This document shows positions 34,845-44,143 of a stretch of DNA of 64,000 bases, one piece after another (position 1 is the stretch's first letter; each line of letters begins with the position of its first letter). The DNA is from Propionibacteriaceae bacterium (GTDB lineage Bacteria > Actinomycetota > Actinomycetes > Propionibacteriales > Propionibacteriaceae). A program made the translations under genes and the position numbers. The notes beneath the pieces are model-generated. The model saw only the letters and a list, made by a program, of their open reading frames with translations, was not told the origin of the DNA and did no database searches. The DNA lies in the NCBI GenBank assembly GCA_009782785.1, contig WRIJ01000007.1, positions 1-64,000 of the forward strand, read 5' to 3'.

Positions 34845-36398
34845 ATGACTGGTAAAAATATGTCTGAGCTTGTCGATCAGCTTGCCGAAAAGCGGTCGAC
34901 CATGGAAGCAGGTGGCGGTGAAGTACGCCTGGACAAACAACGCGCACAGGGGAAGAAAACTGCCCGCGAGCGCCTCGACACTTTCCTTGATGAAGGATCC
35001 TTCCAAGAGGTGGGTCTCTTCCGCAAAAACCGAACAGTAACGTTTGGCATGGATAAGGCTGATCCTCCCGCTGATGGTGTTGTCACTGGTGCGGGTACGG
35101 TTCACGGGCGTCCAGTCAATGTGGCCAGCCAAGACTTCACGGTCATGGGCGGTTCCGCAGGTGAGGTTCACTCGGTCAAGGTCGTGGCCATGATGGAGGC
35201 AGCGCTGACGAGCGGCAACCCCTTCGTATTCATCAACGACTCGGGTGGAGCCCGCGTACAGGAGGGCATCGATTCTCTCTCCGGGTACGGGCAGGTGTTC
35301 TATGCGAACGTGAAACTCTCTGGCGTGGTACCTCAGCTCTCACTGATCTGCGGACCCTGCGCTGGTGGTGCTGCGTATGCACCAGCACTGACCGACTTCA
35401 TCATCCAGACCCGCAAGGCCAATATGTTCATTACGGGCCCCAGCGTCATCAAGCAGGTCACAGGTGAAGATGTCACCCAGGAAGAATTGGGCGGTCCTGA
35501 TGCTCACATGGTCAAGTCGGGTGTCATTCACTTTGTCACCAACGATGATGACGAGGCGATCCTCGTAGCCCAGAAGCTGTTGAGTTTCCTTCCACAGAAC
35601 AACTCTGAAGACCCGCCGATTGTTGATCCTGATATGGATGTGTCCCCCGATGAGTCGATCCGCGATATCGTACCTCTCGAAGCGACCAAGGCATACGATG
35701 TGCGCGATGTGATCGCCAAGATTGTTGACCGTGGTGATTTCCTCGAAGTTCAAGCCCAGTATTCGATGAATATCGTGGTTGGGTTTGCTCGTGTGTGTGG
35801 GCGTACGGTCGGTATTGTTGCCAACCAGCCTTCGGTCATGGCCGGTGTCTTGGATATTAATGCCTCCGATAAGGCATCGAGATTCATTCGATTCTGCAAC
35901 TCGTTCAATATCCCGATCGTCACACTCGTGGATGTCCCTGGCTTCCTGCCTGGTGTCGCCCAAGAGCATGGTGGCATCATCCGCCACGGTGCGAAGATGC
36001 TGTTCGCATATTCAGCAGCGACCGTACCGCTGATCACGGTTGTGATCCGCAAAGCCTATGGTGGCGCCTACCTCGCTATGGCTGCTCGTGACCTGGGTGC
36101 TGATGTGTGCTTTGCCTGGCCGACTGCTGAAATTGCAGTCATGGGGGCCGAGGGTGCCGCCGCCGTGGTGTTCGCCCGCGAAATCAAGGAAGCTGATGAT
36201 CCAGATGCGAAGAGGGCCGAGATGATTGAGTCGTACCGCGACACTTTCTCCACGCCGTTCATGGCAGCATCACGCGGGTTGATTGACGACATCATTGATC
36301 CTGCTGATACTCGCCGGAAGGTGGCTTTCGCTCTCGAGCAGCTCGCTGGCAAGCGCAAACAGCGTCCACCGAAGAAGCACGGCGTCTTCCCGAGCTAG
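34845..36398 (+). CDS. Methylmalonyl-CoA carboxyltransferase 12S subunit
   Basis: The 517-residue subunit takes carboxyl from methylmalonyl-CoA and passes it to biotin on the 1.3S subunit, releasing propionyl-CoA. It is a crotonase-fold carboxyltransferase with VMGGSAGEVHSVKV, NDSGGARVQEGIDSLSGYG, GPCAGGAAYAPALTDFI and VDVPGFLPGVAQEHGGI. These follow the Propionibacterium 12S sequence closely. The stop of the 5S gene is 5 nt upstream. The ATG at 34860 is an alternative start; neither has a strong ribosome site. Confidence 0.94.
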   Translation: MTGKNMSELVDQLAEKRSTMEAGGGEVRLDKQRAQGKKTARERLDTFLDEGSFQEVGLFRKNRTVTFGMDKADPPADGVVTGAGTVHGRPVNVASQDFTVMGGSAGEVHSVKVVAMMEAALTSGNPFVFINDSGGARVQEGIDSLSGYGQVFYANVKLSGVVPQLSLICGPCAGGAAYAPALTDFIIQTRKANMFITGPSVIKQVTGEDVTQEELGGPDAHMVKSGVIHFVTNDDDEAILVAQKLLSFLPQNNSEDPPIVDPDMDVSPDESIRDIVPLEATKAYDVRDVIAKIVDRGDFLEVQAQYSMNIVVGFARVCGRTVGIVANQPSVMAGVLDINASDKASRFIRFCNSFNIPIVTLVDVPGFLPGVAQEHGGIIRHGAKMLFAYSAATVPLITVVIRKAYGGAYLAMAARDLGADVCFAWPTAEIAVMGAEGAAAVVFAREIKEADDPDAKRAEMIESYRDTFSTPFMAASRGLIDDIIDPADTRRKVAFALEQLAGKRKQRPPKKHGVFPS

Positions 36399-36406
36399 GA
36401 GTCACA

Positions 36407-36670
36407 ATGAGCACAGAAGTGAAAGTTCACGCGACACCAGCCAAGAGTGCCCGGAAAGGTGCTAAGGCTGATAGTGGTGTGAGTCTGAAATCAGTGACGG
36501 TTCTTGGGCAGGAAACTCCCGACGACGAGACCTTGCACGCTATCGCTGCTGGTGTTGCCGACTATGTTTCCCAAGGCAAGAAAACACGTCACCAGGTACG
36601 TTTCGCACCCAATGATAAGTGGGTTCATGGTACGCGCATCGCCCAACTCAACCACCTACCCGTACGTTAA
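36407..36670 (+). CDS. Small epsilon-like subunit of transcarboxylase cluster
   Basis: The 87-residue protein lies between the 12S and biotin-carrier genes, 8 nt after the former. Its middle (KSVTVLGQETPDDETLHAIA) has the layout of the small epsilon subunits of actinobacterial acyl-CoA carboxylases (usually VxxGNPTPEELAA), and the C-terminus has a conserved-looking WVHGTRIAQLNHLPVR. Its start is a Lys/Ala/Ser-rich tail. The role as an assembly or regulatory subunit is inferred from position and weak likeness. Confidence 0.65.
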   Translation: MSTEVKVHATPAKSARKGAKADSGVSLKSVTVLGQETPDDETLHAIAAGVADYVSQGKKTRHQVRFAPNDKWVHGTRIAQLNHLPVR

Positions 36671-36684
36671 CGAAGGAAAAACCG

Positions 36685-37044
36685 ATGAAACTTAAAGTAA
36701 CTGTGAACGATGTTCCGTATGAGGTAGCTGTAGACACTGAGGATAGCTACCCCACTTTGCCGATCATTAACATGGCTGAGATGGGTGTGGCTCCTCCGCC
36801 CCCACCATCGGCTGCCCCAGAAGCCAAGAAAGGCTGCGTCATTGAGGCCCCACTATCAGGTACGGTCAGGCGAATGCTTGTCGCGGTTGACGATACTGTG
36901 GAAGCTGGTGATGTGGTTGCCATCTTGGAGGCCATGAAGATGGAGACCGAATTGAGGGCATGTGTGGCCGGCAAGGTCACAGCGATTCATGCTGATGACG
37001 GTACGAATGTGACTGGTGGAGCACCGATTCTCGAGATTAGTTGA
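36685..37044 (+). CDS. Biotin carboxyl carrier (1.3S) subunit of transcarboxylase
   Basis: The 119-residue protein carries biotin between the 12S and 5S active sites. The biotinyl domain has the attachment motif EAMKMETE (biotin on the central Lys) and is preceded by a flexible APPPPPSAAPEAKK hinge. It starts MKLKVTVNDVPYEVAVD, as in the Propionibacterium 1.3S subunit. The ATG follows GAAGGAAAAA. With the two large subunits it completes the enzyme that links propionate formation to oxaloacetate supply. Confidence 0.95.
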   Translation: MKLKVTVNDVPYEVAVDTEDSYPTLPIINMAEMGVAPPPPPSAAPEAKKGCVIEAPLSGTVRRMLVAVDDTVEAGDVVAILEAMKMETELRACVAGKVTAIHADDGTNVTGGAPILEIS

Positions 37045-37065
37045 GCACTCTTCGTCGTGGTGGAC

Positions 37066-37098
37066 TGCATGGATTCTGCGGCGTGAAGGCAGAATGAC
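37066..37098. repeat. REP-like palindrome remnant
   Basis: GGATTCTGCGGCGTGAAGGC then AGAATGACGAG is a short member of the family of CATTCTGCG...CGCAGAATG palindromes. It sits between the transcarboxylase genes and holB. Confidence 0.6.
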
Positions 37099-37113
37099 GA
37101 GAAACGGTGCGAC

Positions 37114-38241
37114 ATGAGTGTATGGGATTGTCTAGTCGGACAACCGAAAGTGGTCGCAACCCTGAGTAAGGCTGCCACTGATACCCAGTCGATGACCCAT
37201 GCCTGGTTGTTCACTGGGCCACCAGGATCAGGGAGGTCAGTTGCTGCACGAGCTTTTGCTGCAGCATTGCAGTGTGACCAGGGCGGATGTAACACCTGTC
37301 ACAGTTGTACGACAGTCCTCGCTGGTACCCACCCGGATGTCACCATTATTCGTACAGAAAAACTCAGCATAGGGGTTGACGTCGTTCGTGACCTCGTACG
37401 CAAAGCAGTGATGAGCCCCACTCAGCGACAATGGCAAATCATCATTGTTGAAGATGCTGACCGTATCACAGATCAGGGGGCGAATGCCCTGCTCAAAGGG
37501 ATTGAAGAACCAGCAAAGCGTACAGTGTGGATGCTGTGTACACCTACGGCTAATGATGTCTTAGCAACAATCAGATCCAGATGCCGACAGGTGAGCCTCG
37601 TCACACCGAGCCCCTCATCGATCACCACCATCCTCGAAGCAGAAGGAATACCATCGAAGAAAGCCCACTTTGCTGCCGATGTATGCCAAGGCCACATTGG
37701 GCGAGCACGTGCCATAGCTACCGATAGTGAGGTGGCCAAGCGGCGCAAAGAGATACTCAGCATTCCATCACGGTTAGGTACACTCGGGGGTTGTTTGGAG
37801 GCGGCTGCATGGATAGTTTCTACCGCCCAAGAGCAGGCAAGTGCCGCAACCAAAGATATTGATGCTGAAGAAAATCTGCAACTTCGTACCGCCCTCGGTG
37901 TAGAAAAAGGAAAGGCTCTTCCTCGTGGTGCGGCGACACCACTGAAAGACCTCGAAGAGCAACAAGGGCTACGAGCGAAGAGATATGCTCGCGATCAACT
38001 CGATTCGGTTCTCATTGCACTGACAAGTTATTACCGAGATGTTCTCATGGTTCAAACAGGCAACCCATCAACAGTGGTGAATACTGATTTTCGTACTGCT
38101 ATCGAGAAAACAGCCCATGATTCCACACCGGAGGCAACCATTAGAAAAATCGATGCTATTGCAGATTGTGGGCAGGCTTTAGCCGGAAATGTTGCTCCCC
38201 AACTAGCATGTGAAGCCATGGCAGTGACCTTGGGTATGTAA
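37114..38241 (+). CDS. holB: DNA polymerase III subunit delta'
   Basis: The 375-residue clamp-loader subunit shows GQPKVVATLSKAATDTQSMT at its start, an altered P-loop GPPGSGRSVAARA (Arg in place of the ATP-binding Lys), a zinc module with cysteines (CDQGGCNTCHSC), the DEAD-like EDADRITDQGANALLKGIEE, and the sensor-region IRSRCR. The lost P-loop Lys fits delta', which does not hydrolyse ATP. It loads the beta clamp at replication forks. It starts after a REP-like remnant. Confidence 0.9.
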   Translation: MSVWDCLVGQPKVVATLSKAATDTQSMTHAWLFTGPPGSGRSVAARAFAAALQCDQGGCNTCHSCTTVLAGTHPDVTIIRTEKLSIGVDVVRDLVRKAVMSPTQRQWQIIIVEDADRITDQGANALLKGIEEPAKRTVWMLCTPTANDVLATIRSRCRQVSLVTPSPSSITTILEAEGIPSKKAHFAADVCQGHIGRARAIATDSEVAKRRKEILSIPSRLGTLGGCLEAAAWIVSTAQEQASAATKDIDAEENLQLRTALGVEKGKALPRGAATPLKDLEEQQGLRAKRYARDQLDSVLIALTSYYRDVLMVQTGNPSTVVNTDFRTAIEKTAHDSTPEATIRKIDAIADCGQALAGNVAPQLACEAMAVTLGM

Positions 38242-38336
38242 CGACGCGTCCTCGTTGTACGGGCGTGTCGCGTGTCATCACTATCGCGATGTCTGACACG
38301 ATGGAGGTTGCGGACCATGAAGGATGGAGGAAAACC

Positions 38337-39671
38337 ATGAGCGAGGATCTTCTCGGAAGTTGGCCTAGCCGTCGGCGCGATGAGTCCAGCAGTGAGGCCC
38401 AGGATGCCACACCAGAGGCTGCGGACTATCAAGTCTCCAGTGATGAAGCGCTTCCGGGTGCAGAATCACCAAGTGAGGCAGCTGCTGGGCCGCAACGGCC
38501 ACGATGGTTGACTGCCTCAGAAGTAGCAGGCTCGACGAGTGCTTATGCACCATTGGGCAACGATTTTCTCGCCTCACATGTGCCACTTGACGAAGAACCA
38601 CCTCAGGTGACTCCACCGCGTGACATGGCACCTGATATCCCAGAAGTGCCCTATGGTCAAGATCTTCCCAAGCCAAACGAGTACGCCGGGGAGGATCTCG
38701 TACCAGACTATGGCGGCGTGACACCGCTGACACCGCCTGACATGGATACTGTCGCTCCGACGCCTCCTTCACACATTCCAGTGGCTCCGCCTCAAGATGG
38801 GCCGATCATGGGCCCTGGGGGAGCACCTCTTCCTCCTCCAGACATGGGGGAAATGCCCTTCGAGCCAACAGTGATAGAACCGTTCGTACCCCCTGAGATG
38901 CCACCCACCGAGGTGCCTGTGGTGAGTGAACCTGAAGGGATCGTGGATCTTACCGGGGAGTCGGCCGTACAACCTGTGTGGAAGGAAACAGCTTCCGAGG
39001 ATGCCGCCAAGGCTCAGCCTATTGCTCCCACCCCTGCCAGTGACCCTATTGTCGAGGACACCGTGATCAAGAGCGTTGATGATGAGGTTTTTCCTCCCGC
39101 GCATTCGCCAGTCATTATTACTGAGGATGAGGATCGCCATCAAGCTCGTGCACGTGCCTTGGGGGAGGTTGATCGTGGTGCTGATGTTGTCATTGCCCCA
39201 CCAAGTTTTGCTCCCCCATCGACGTATCGTCCATGGCCAAGTTTCGTACTGATCCTCATTCGGTTGATTGTTGCAGCTATTCTCATCATCCACGCGACCC
39301 GCCAGGTTCTAGATTTCGAACACACCACTGCCATCTGGAACAATTCACTGCTTCCCGCAGGGGAGATGTGGGCTATTGCCACGATTGGCGCTCAGTACCT
39401 GATTGCCGTACTCCTGATCCTAGGTTTAGCAGTACGCGGGGCTGGAATCGCGCTCATGGTCACCTTCCTCATTGTCTTGTTCTACCTGGTGTGGGGTGCG
39501 AAACCTGTCTTCGTCGATGGCAATCCTGGTTTCTTGGGAGAAACAGAAGTGTTGTTGGTGGTCCTGGGCCTACTCTTTGCCGGATTGGGTGGAGGGGCCA
39601 TCGGTGTGGACGGTGCAGTCCATCGCGCGAGTCTCGAAAAGAAGAACCTGCAGGTCATCCTGGAGAGTTAG
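38337..39671 (+). CDS. DoxX-family membrane protein with long acidic Pro-rich N-terminus
   Basis: The first 300 residues are acidic and proline-rich, low-complexity and probably disordered and cytoplasmic (repeats like PPDMGEMPFEP, PPEMPPTEVP). The last 120 residues hold four membrane helices typical of DoxX (FVLILIRLIVAAILIIHATR, AQYLIAVLLILGLAVRGAG). DoxX-type proteins are linked to redox stress and quinone chemistry in some bacteria. The ATG at 38337 is chosen for GGAGG upstream; the frame extends 24 residues further. The N-terminal half is unusual for DoxX and may recruit other proteins. Confidence 0.8.
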   Translation: MSEDLLGSWPSRRRDESSSEAQDATPEAADYQVSSDEALPGAESPSEAAAGPQRPRWLTASEVAGSTSAYAPLGNDFLASHVPLDEEPPQVTPPRDMAPDIPEVPYGQDLPKPNEYAGEDLVPDYGGVTPLTPPDMDTVAPTPPSHIPVAPPQDGPIMGPGGAPLPPPDMGEMPFEPTVIEPFVPPEMPPTEVPVVSEPEGIVDLTGESAVQPVWKETASEDAAKAQPIAPTPASDPIVEDTVIKSVDDEVFPPAHSPVIITEDEDRHQARARALGEVDRGADVVIAPPSFAPPSTYRPWPSFVLILIRLIVAAILIIHATRQVLDFEHTTAIWNNSLLPAGEMWAIATIGAQYLIAVLLILGLAVRGAGIALMVTFLIVLFYLVWGAKPVFVDGNPGFLGETEVLLVVLGLLFAGLGGGAIGVDGAVHRASLEKKNLQVILES

Positions 39672-39683
39672 CTCGAACTGGTG

Positions 39684-40373
39684 CTAGTGATCGTTCGGCG
39701 ATGACGAGGGCGTACTGGTTGACTTGCGTCGAGCCTTGATGGCTTCCACCACCATGGGGACCATCGAGATGGCTACGATCAATAAGCAGGCGAGTTCAAT
39801 GTTGTTCTTGATGATGTCCACTTCGCCGAGTAGGTACCCAGCCATTGTGATCGTGATAACCCAGAGCACCCCACCAATCGCGGTATAGGAGATGAAGGTT
39901 CTGAAACCCATCTTAGCCATGCCAGCAATGAGGGTGACAAAGGTACGTACGAGTGGGACAAATCGAGCAAGAATGAGGGCTCGCGCCCCGTACTTATCGA
40001 AAAAGTCATGGGTTTTATCGATGTACTTCGGGTTAAAAATTTTGCCCCAGAATCCTGATCGTTCTTTGAACAGTGGTGGCCCGATCAGATGCCCGACCCA
40101 ATAGCCGGTGATGTTTCCTGAGATGGCTGCAATGATGAGCACCACGAAGATGATCCCGAGAGTGGCCACGGTTCCACCAAAGGCGATCGTACCCATGGCT
40201 GTGAACATCCCGACAGCAAAGAGTAGTGAGTCACCTGGGAGTACAGGGAAGATGGCACACTCAATGAAGATGATGAAGGCAACCCCCCACAGCCACCAGT
40301 TTCCGAGCGCATTAATAATGTAGGTCGGGTCCAGCCAGGAGGGGAGCAGCATCAAGGTCAGTGCAGAAATCAC
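39684..40373 (-). CDS. DedA-family membrane protein
   Basis: The 229-residue protein has the DedA (SNARE-associated) layout: FIECAIFPVLPGDSLLFAVG, a Gly-rich membrane region with GYWVGHLIGPPLF, and KYGARALILARFVPLVRTFV with its conserved Arg residues. DedA proteins are lipid scramblases/undecaprenyl-phosphate or membrane-homeostasis factors in other bacteria. It starts with GTG 7 nt after a TAGGGT box. It is convergent with the DoxX gene (12 nt gap). Confidence 0.9.
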   Translation of the reverse strand: MISALTLMLLPSWLDPTYIINALGNWWLWGVAFIIFIECAIFPVLPGDSLLFAVGMFTAMGTIAFGGTVATLGIIFVVLIIAAISGNITGYWVGHLIGPPLFKERSGFWGKIFNPKYIDKTHDFFDKYGARALILARFVPLVRTFVTLIAGMAKMGFRTFISYTAIGGVLWVITITMAGYLLGEVDIIKNNIELACLLIVAISMVPMVVEAIKARRKSTSTPSSSPNDH

Positions 40374-40380
40374 TCACGTA

Positions 40381-40386
40381 ACCCTA
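40381..40386 (-). promoter_or_regulatory. -10 box TAGGGT of the DedA gene
   Basis: TAGGGT ends 7 nt before the GTG at 40373, implying a leaderless transcript. Confidence 0.5.
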
Positions 40387-40414
40387 GCGCATGTTGCGGG
40401 TCTCTCCTCAGCCG

Positions 40415-40625
40415 TGACCGCAACTGCTTGATGGTGAGCATCTCGAAACGTTGCGTGGTGACTGCTCGCATACTGGTCGCTTTACTCCGCGCACTGATCC
40501 GGTGAGGTTTGCACGATGAGCAACAACGCAACGATCCTGTGAGCATGCTGGCAGGCGGTTGCGGACAATCAACAACCCACCCATGTCACCCTGCGGAGCG
40601 CGCCAGCGCGACTCGCAGGGTCCAT
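40415..40625. repeat. Repeat core and REP-like palindrome
   Basis: A 49-nt segment at 40415-40463 (GACCGCAACTGC ... GCGTGGTGACTG) aligns without gaps to 31033-31081. A REP-like palindrome follows at 40583-40622 (CACCCTGCGGAGCGCGCCAG, GCGACTCGCAGGGTCCA) close to the mdh stop. Confidence 0.75.
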
Positions 40626-40635
40626 AAGTGTCGTA

Positions 40636-41625
40636 CTAAATGAGACCCAACCCTGTGACAGCGTCCTTTTCGCCTTGGAGCTCGGCGACTGAGGCATCGA
40701 TTTTCTCACGAGAGAACTCATTCAAATCCAGGCCTTGAACAATGGAGTAGTCCCCACCGGACGTGGTGACAGGGAAGGACGACATCAGACCCTCGGGCAC
40801 CCCGTAGGAACCATCGGAGACCACAGCCATGGAGGTCCAGTCGCCTGCGGGCGTACCCAGAAGCCAATCGCGGACATGCTCGATGGTGGCATTAGCTGCA
40901 GAAGCAGCCGACGAAGAACCACGAGCCTCAATGATGGCAGCACCACGTTGAGCAACGGTCGGAATAAATGTCGAGGCGATCCATTCCTGGTCACCAATCA
41001 ACTCTGCAGCGTTCTTCCCGCCCACTTCAGTGTGGTAAAGATCCGGGAATTGGGTCGCTGAATGGTTGCCCCAGATCGTCATCTTTGTGATGTCGGTGAC
41101 TGCCACACCCAACTTGGCCGCGAGCTGTGAAATGGCACGGTTGTGGTCGAGGCGAGTCAAGGCAGAGAACTGTGTCGCAGGAATATCGGGAGCATTATTC
41201 ATCGCAATGAGCGCATTTGTGTTGGCAGGGTTGCCGGTCACGCAGACGCGAATATCTGAAGCGGCAACCTCATTGAGGGCCTTACCTTGCTTGGTGAAGA
41301 TTTCCCCGTTAGCGCTCAGTAGGTCATTGCGTTCCATTCCTGCTGTACGTGGACGTGCCCCCACGAGCAGGGCGACATTAGCACCATCAAAGACTTTGAG
41401 CGGATCGTCACCGATCTCGACGCCAGCAAGCTGGGGGAATGCGCAGTCATCCAATTCCATGACGACACCTTCGAGTGCCTTCAGCGCGGGAGTAATTTCG
41501 AGCAAGCGCAATTCAATAGGCTGGTCCTCACCCAAGAGGGATCCGCTCGCAAGGCGAAACAAGAGGCTATAGCAGATTTGACCGGCTGCGCCCGTAACGG
41601 CGACTTTGACAGGGGTTTTCGTCAT
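40636..41625 (-). CDS. mdh: Malate dehydrogenase
   Basis: The 329-residue NAD enzyme interconverts malate and oxaloacetate. The Rossmann start [20 protein letters not shown], the substrate Arg in [15 protein letters not shown] and the catalytic [11 protein letters not shown] are visible. It is of the cytosolic/group 2 type. AAAGGAG precedes the ATG at 41625. In the propionic acid pathway it would reduce the oxaloacetate made by the transcarboxylase encoded 4-7 kb away. Confidence 0.95.
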   Translation of the reverse strand: MTKTPVKVAVTGAAGQICYSLLFRLASGSLLGEDQPIELRLLEITPALKALEGVVMELDDCAFPQLAGVEIGDDPLKVFDGANVALLVGARPRTAGMERNDLLSANGEIFTKQGKALNEVAASDIRVCVTGNPANTNALIAMNNAPDIPATQFSALTRLDHNRAISQLAAKLGVAVTDITKMTIWGNHSATQFPDLYHTEVGGKNAAELIGDQEWIASTFIPTVAQRGAAIIEARGSSSAASAANATIEHVRDWLLGTPAGDWTSMAVVSDGSYGVPEGLMSSFPVTTSGGDYSIVQGLDLNEFSREKIDASVAELQGEKDAVTGLGLI

Positions 41626-41751
41626 GGAAGGCTCCTTTGGCATAGGCCCATTAGTGGACTGTATCCAACCGTACCACTTGCCGACGATAGCCCGTTATGA
41701 TCGTCCCACATTCCAAGGTTTAGTCAGCTAAGCTTAGGGGCAGGAGGAATC

Positions 41752-42018
41752 ATGCCACAGATCAAACTTGGGCTCCCACCCGACAAGGCCGCTGGAGTTT
41801 TTGCCGATTTCGTACGGGCTTGGCACACCAAGGATTGCTTTATCCTCGATTTTTCGGGTTATACCGAGCCACCACTGCACGACGAGGAAACCGATGACAT
41901 TGTGCAGCAGTCTATGGTTGTTTCCCGAGTACGAGTCCCACCGTCTCAAGTCTTTGAGCTCATGAAGGCACTAGAGCAGCAATTGTCCGCTTGGGAATCT
42001 GAGAACAAACCCAAGTAG
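41752..42018 (+). CDS. DUF3467 family protein
   Basis: The 88-residue protein fits the DUF3467 pattern: a strand-rich start, then a stretch FILDFSGYTEPP and VVSRVRVPPSQVFELMKALEQ at the C-terminus. The role is unknown; members occur widely in bacteria. GGCAGGAGG precedes the ATG. It is convergent with the long sigma factor gene. Confidence 0.8.
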   Translation: MPQIKLGLPPDKAAGVFADFVRAWHTKDCFILDFSGYTEPPLHDEETDDIVQQSMVVSRVRVPPSQVFELMKALEQQLSAWESENKPK

Positions 42019-42094
42019 AACTAGTCGTACCAACAGCCATTGCTGACCTTGTCGTATTGACAAACTATCGACCAATGACCCTAGGAAAGCGACC

Positions 42095-44143
42095 CTAGGA
42101 AACGTGGACGTGAATGCCCCCGGACACCGGCCCAGTGCGGGTATTGTCGAAATACCTGGCTGAAACGGTGTAATCACCTCTGCTCAATTTGCCCAAATTC
42201 TCGGTTGCTGTCCCTGCACCACTGAGTTTCACTTGGTAGGTACGACTATTAACAATGATGTTCACCCACTGATTGGCGGCGCCACCACTGAGCGTCACTG
42301 TTACTCCTGAAGCAGTATTCGACACGCTGACGTTGGGAGCTTTCTTGAGCACGAAGCTGGCAGAAGAAGATGCTGGATTCTTGGTCCCCTTAACCGTGAC
42401 CTTATGATTTCCTGGACCCAAACCTGGGAACGGTTCTGAAGCCATCCACGATCCTCGAGCATCAGCAATCACTGTCTTCGTCGAGCCACCCATCGTGAGA
42501 GTGATCGTGTCCCCGGGTTCCCCTGTTCCACGAATAATGGGGAAAAGCAGGTCTCCTCCAGTATCAACAGAAGAAATCTTTGCAGCCTGTCCAGAGACTG
42601 GGCGCGGCGTTGTCGATGAGGGGCGGGCCGTACTTGGCGATTGTGATGGTGTGGAAGCTGTCAAAGTTCGTGACGGGGAAGGGGTGGTCGGAGTCGGTGT
42701 CGGACTGGGACTCGGTGTCACTTCACTCGTTGGTGACGGCGTGTCGGAGAGCGACGGTGTTTCTGACACAGTACGTGTGGGAGTGGCGGTGGGAGTTTGT
42801 GAGGCGATCGGCGTACCCTGGGTACCCTTGCCCATACCTGAAGCGAGGATGAGCATTCCGATCACGAGTGCGCACAACAACAACAACGGAATGAGCCACC
42901 ACAGTAATCCACGCGACTCATCTTCGTCGTCGAGGATCTCAGGCTCATCGTCGATGTCCCCCACTGACTCACGGTCGACCACATCAGTGGTGACATCTGC
43001 TTCTGGTTCCACGAGCGCGACCGCGACAGGTGCTGCTTCTGCGATATCGGCTGTTGTACCCAAGGCGGCGGATGCCCCAGCAGCACTAACTGCCGCAGCA
43101 GTACCAGCCCCAGCAACGATGGCAGCTGCAGCCACACCACCAGAGTCGTCCTCTGCAACAGTCTCAGATGGTGCAGCGATCCCGTCCAGTGAAAGATTTT
43201 CAGTGATCTCAACATCATCACTCTCGCCAGTGCTGGCTTCCACCTCATCGCTCTCAGTTGTCACCGCAGTGACCTCACTGGGAGCAGCGGGCATGGGCGG
43301 AGTGAAAGTGTGGCCAACGAATTGGTCGGCGATAGACGAAGGAAGCGGGTCTTCGTTGATGAGGATAGGGCCCTGGGTCGAGAAGGTTTTTCCTAGCGCT
43401 TCACTGGCCCCCACTCCCGCTATAGATCCGAGCAGAAGTTTGGAAGCTTGGCGACCCATCGAGCGAGAGGTGGTGAGTACCGAGCGGCATTCAGCACATC
43501 CGAGGAGGTGGTTCTCGATGCGTTCAGAATCACGATGGGGGAGAGACTTTTTGATGAAAGCACGACTGTGTTCACGTACCCAACGACACTGTGGTGACCG
43601 CGCGGCAATAGCATTCACTCGGGCCCAGGCAGCAGTGAGTTGGCGACGGGCTCTCGGTTGAATCGTGTCGATTTGGACTGGTGTCATCCCGGTGATGACA
43701 GCGATCTCTTCAGGATTCATCTGCTCCACATCGCGGTACCACAAGACTTCTTGCCACCGCGGAGGAAGGGTGAACAGTGCTCTGGCCATCTTGGAGTTGA
43801 GGGTCTTGGTGGGTTTTGCCCCACCGAGAGCAACATTGCGAATTGTGGCATAAAGATAGGGACGGAAAGGGCCCTTGGGTGCGCGACTCGTACGAATCTC
43901 TTCCAGGATGCGCAGCCAGGTTTCTTCATTGACCTGGTCAGCGTGCATTCCCGCATCAGCATGGGAGGCGATCAACCCGAGAGAACTGTGGCGATGCCAG
44001 AGCTCCTCGTAGGCTTCTTGGGACCCGTGACGGGTGTAGTCGATGAGCTCAGCATCAGAGGCTTTGACCATCTCAAGATTCAAGGCAACAACGTTTGGGT
44101 CGTTGACCGAGTTTTCATGACCTGTCATGTCAGAATCACCCAT
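42095..44143 (-). CDS. ECF-like sigma factor fused to zinc finger, TM helix and extracytoplasmic domain
   Basis: The 682-residue protein starts with sigma-70 region 2 (LIDYTRHGSQEAYEELWHRH and PYLYATIRNVALGG) and region 4 (LPPRWQEVLWYRDVEQMNPE with a helix-turn-helix, MTPVQIDTIQPRARRQ). A zinc-finger anti-sigma-like module follows (HLLGCAECRSVL). After an Ala/Glu/Val-rich linker comes one membrane helix (WWLIPLLLLCALVIGMLILA, about 414-433), a Thr/Ser/Pro-rich stalk and a C-terminal beta region of about 140 residues with Ig-like repeats (VSVSNTASGVTVTLSGGAAN). So promoter recognition, sequestration and sensing may lie on one chain. AGGGAG precedes the ATG at 44143. Release would need proteolysis; that is inference. 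Confidence 0.85.
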   Translation of the reverse strand: MGDSDMTGHENSVNDPNVVALNLEMVKASDAELIDYTRHGSQEAYEELWHRHSSLGLIASHADAGMHADQVNEETWLRILEEIRTSRAPKGPFRPYLYATIRNVALGGAKPTKTLNSKMARALFTLPPRWQEVLWYRDVEQMNPEEIAVITGMTPVQIDTIQPRARRQLTAAWARVNAIAARSPQCRWVREHSRAFIKKSLPHRDSERIENHLLGCAECRSVLTTSRSMGRQASKLLLGSIAGVGASEALGKTFSTQGPILINEDPLPSSIADQFVGHTFTPPMPAAPSEVTAVTTESDEVEASTGESDDVEITENLSLDGIAAPSETVAEDDSGGVAAAAIVAGAGTAAAVSAAGASAALGTTADIAEAAPVAVALVEPEADVTTDVVDRESVGDIDDEPEILDDEDESRGLLWWLIPLLLLCALVIGMLILASGMGKGTQGTPIASQTPTATPTRTVSETPSLSDTPSPTSEVTPSPSPTPTPTTPSPSRTLTASTPSQSPSTARPSSTTPRPVSGQAAKISSVDTGGDLLFPIIRGTGEPGDTITLTMGGSTKTVIADARGSWMASEPFPGLGPGNHKVTVKGTKNPASSSASFVLKKAPNVSVSNTASGVTVTLSGGAANQWVNIIVNSRTYQVKLSGAGTATENLGKLSRGDYTVSARYFDNTRTGPVSGGIHVHVS

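Noticed and set aside
42495-43661. Plus-strand frame of 388 codons opposite the sigma factor gene
   Set aside because: It mirrors the Ser/Thr/Ala/Val-rich part of the true minus-strand gene; the minus strand has clear domains and a ribosome site.
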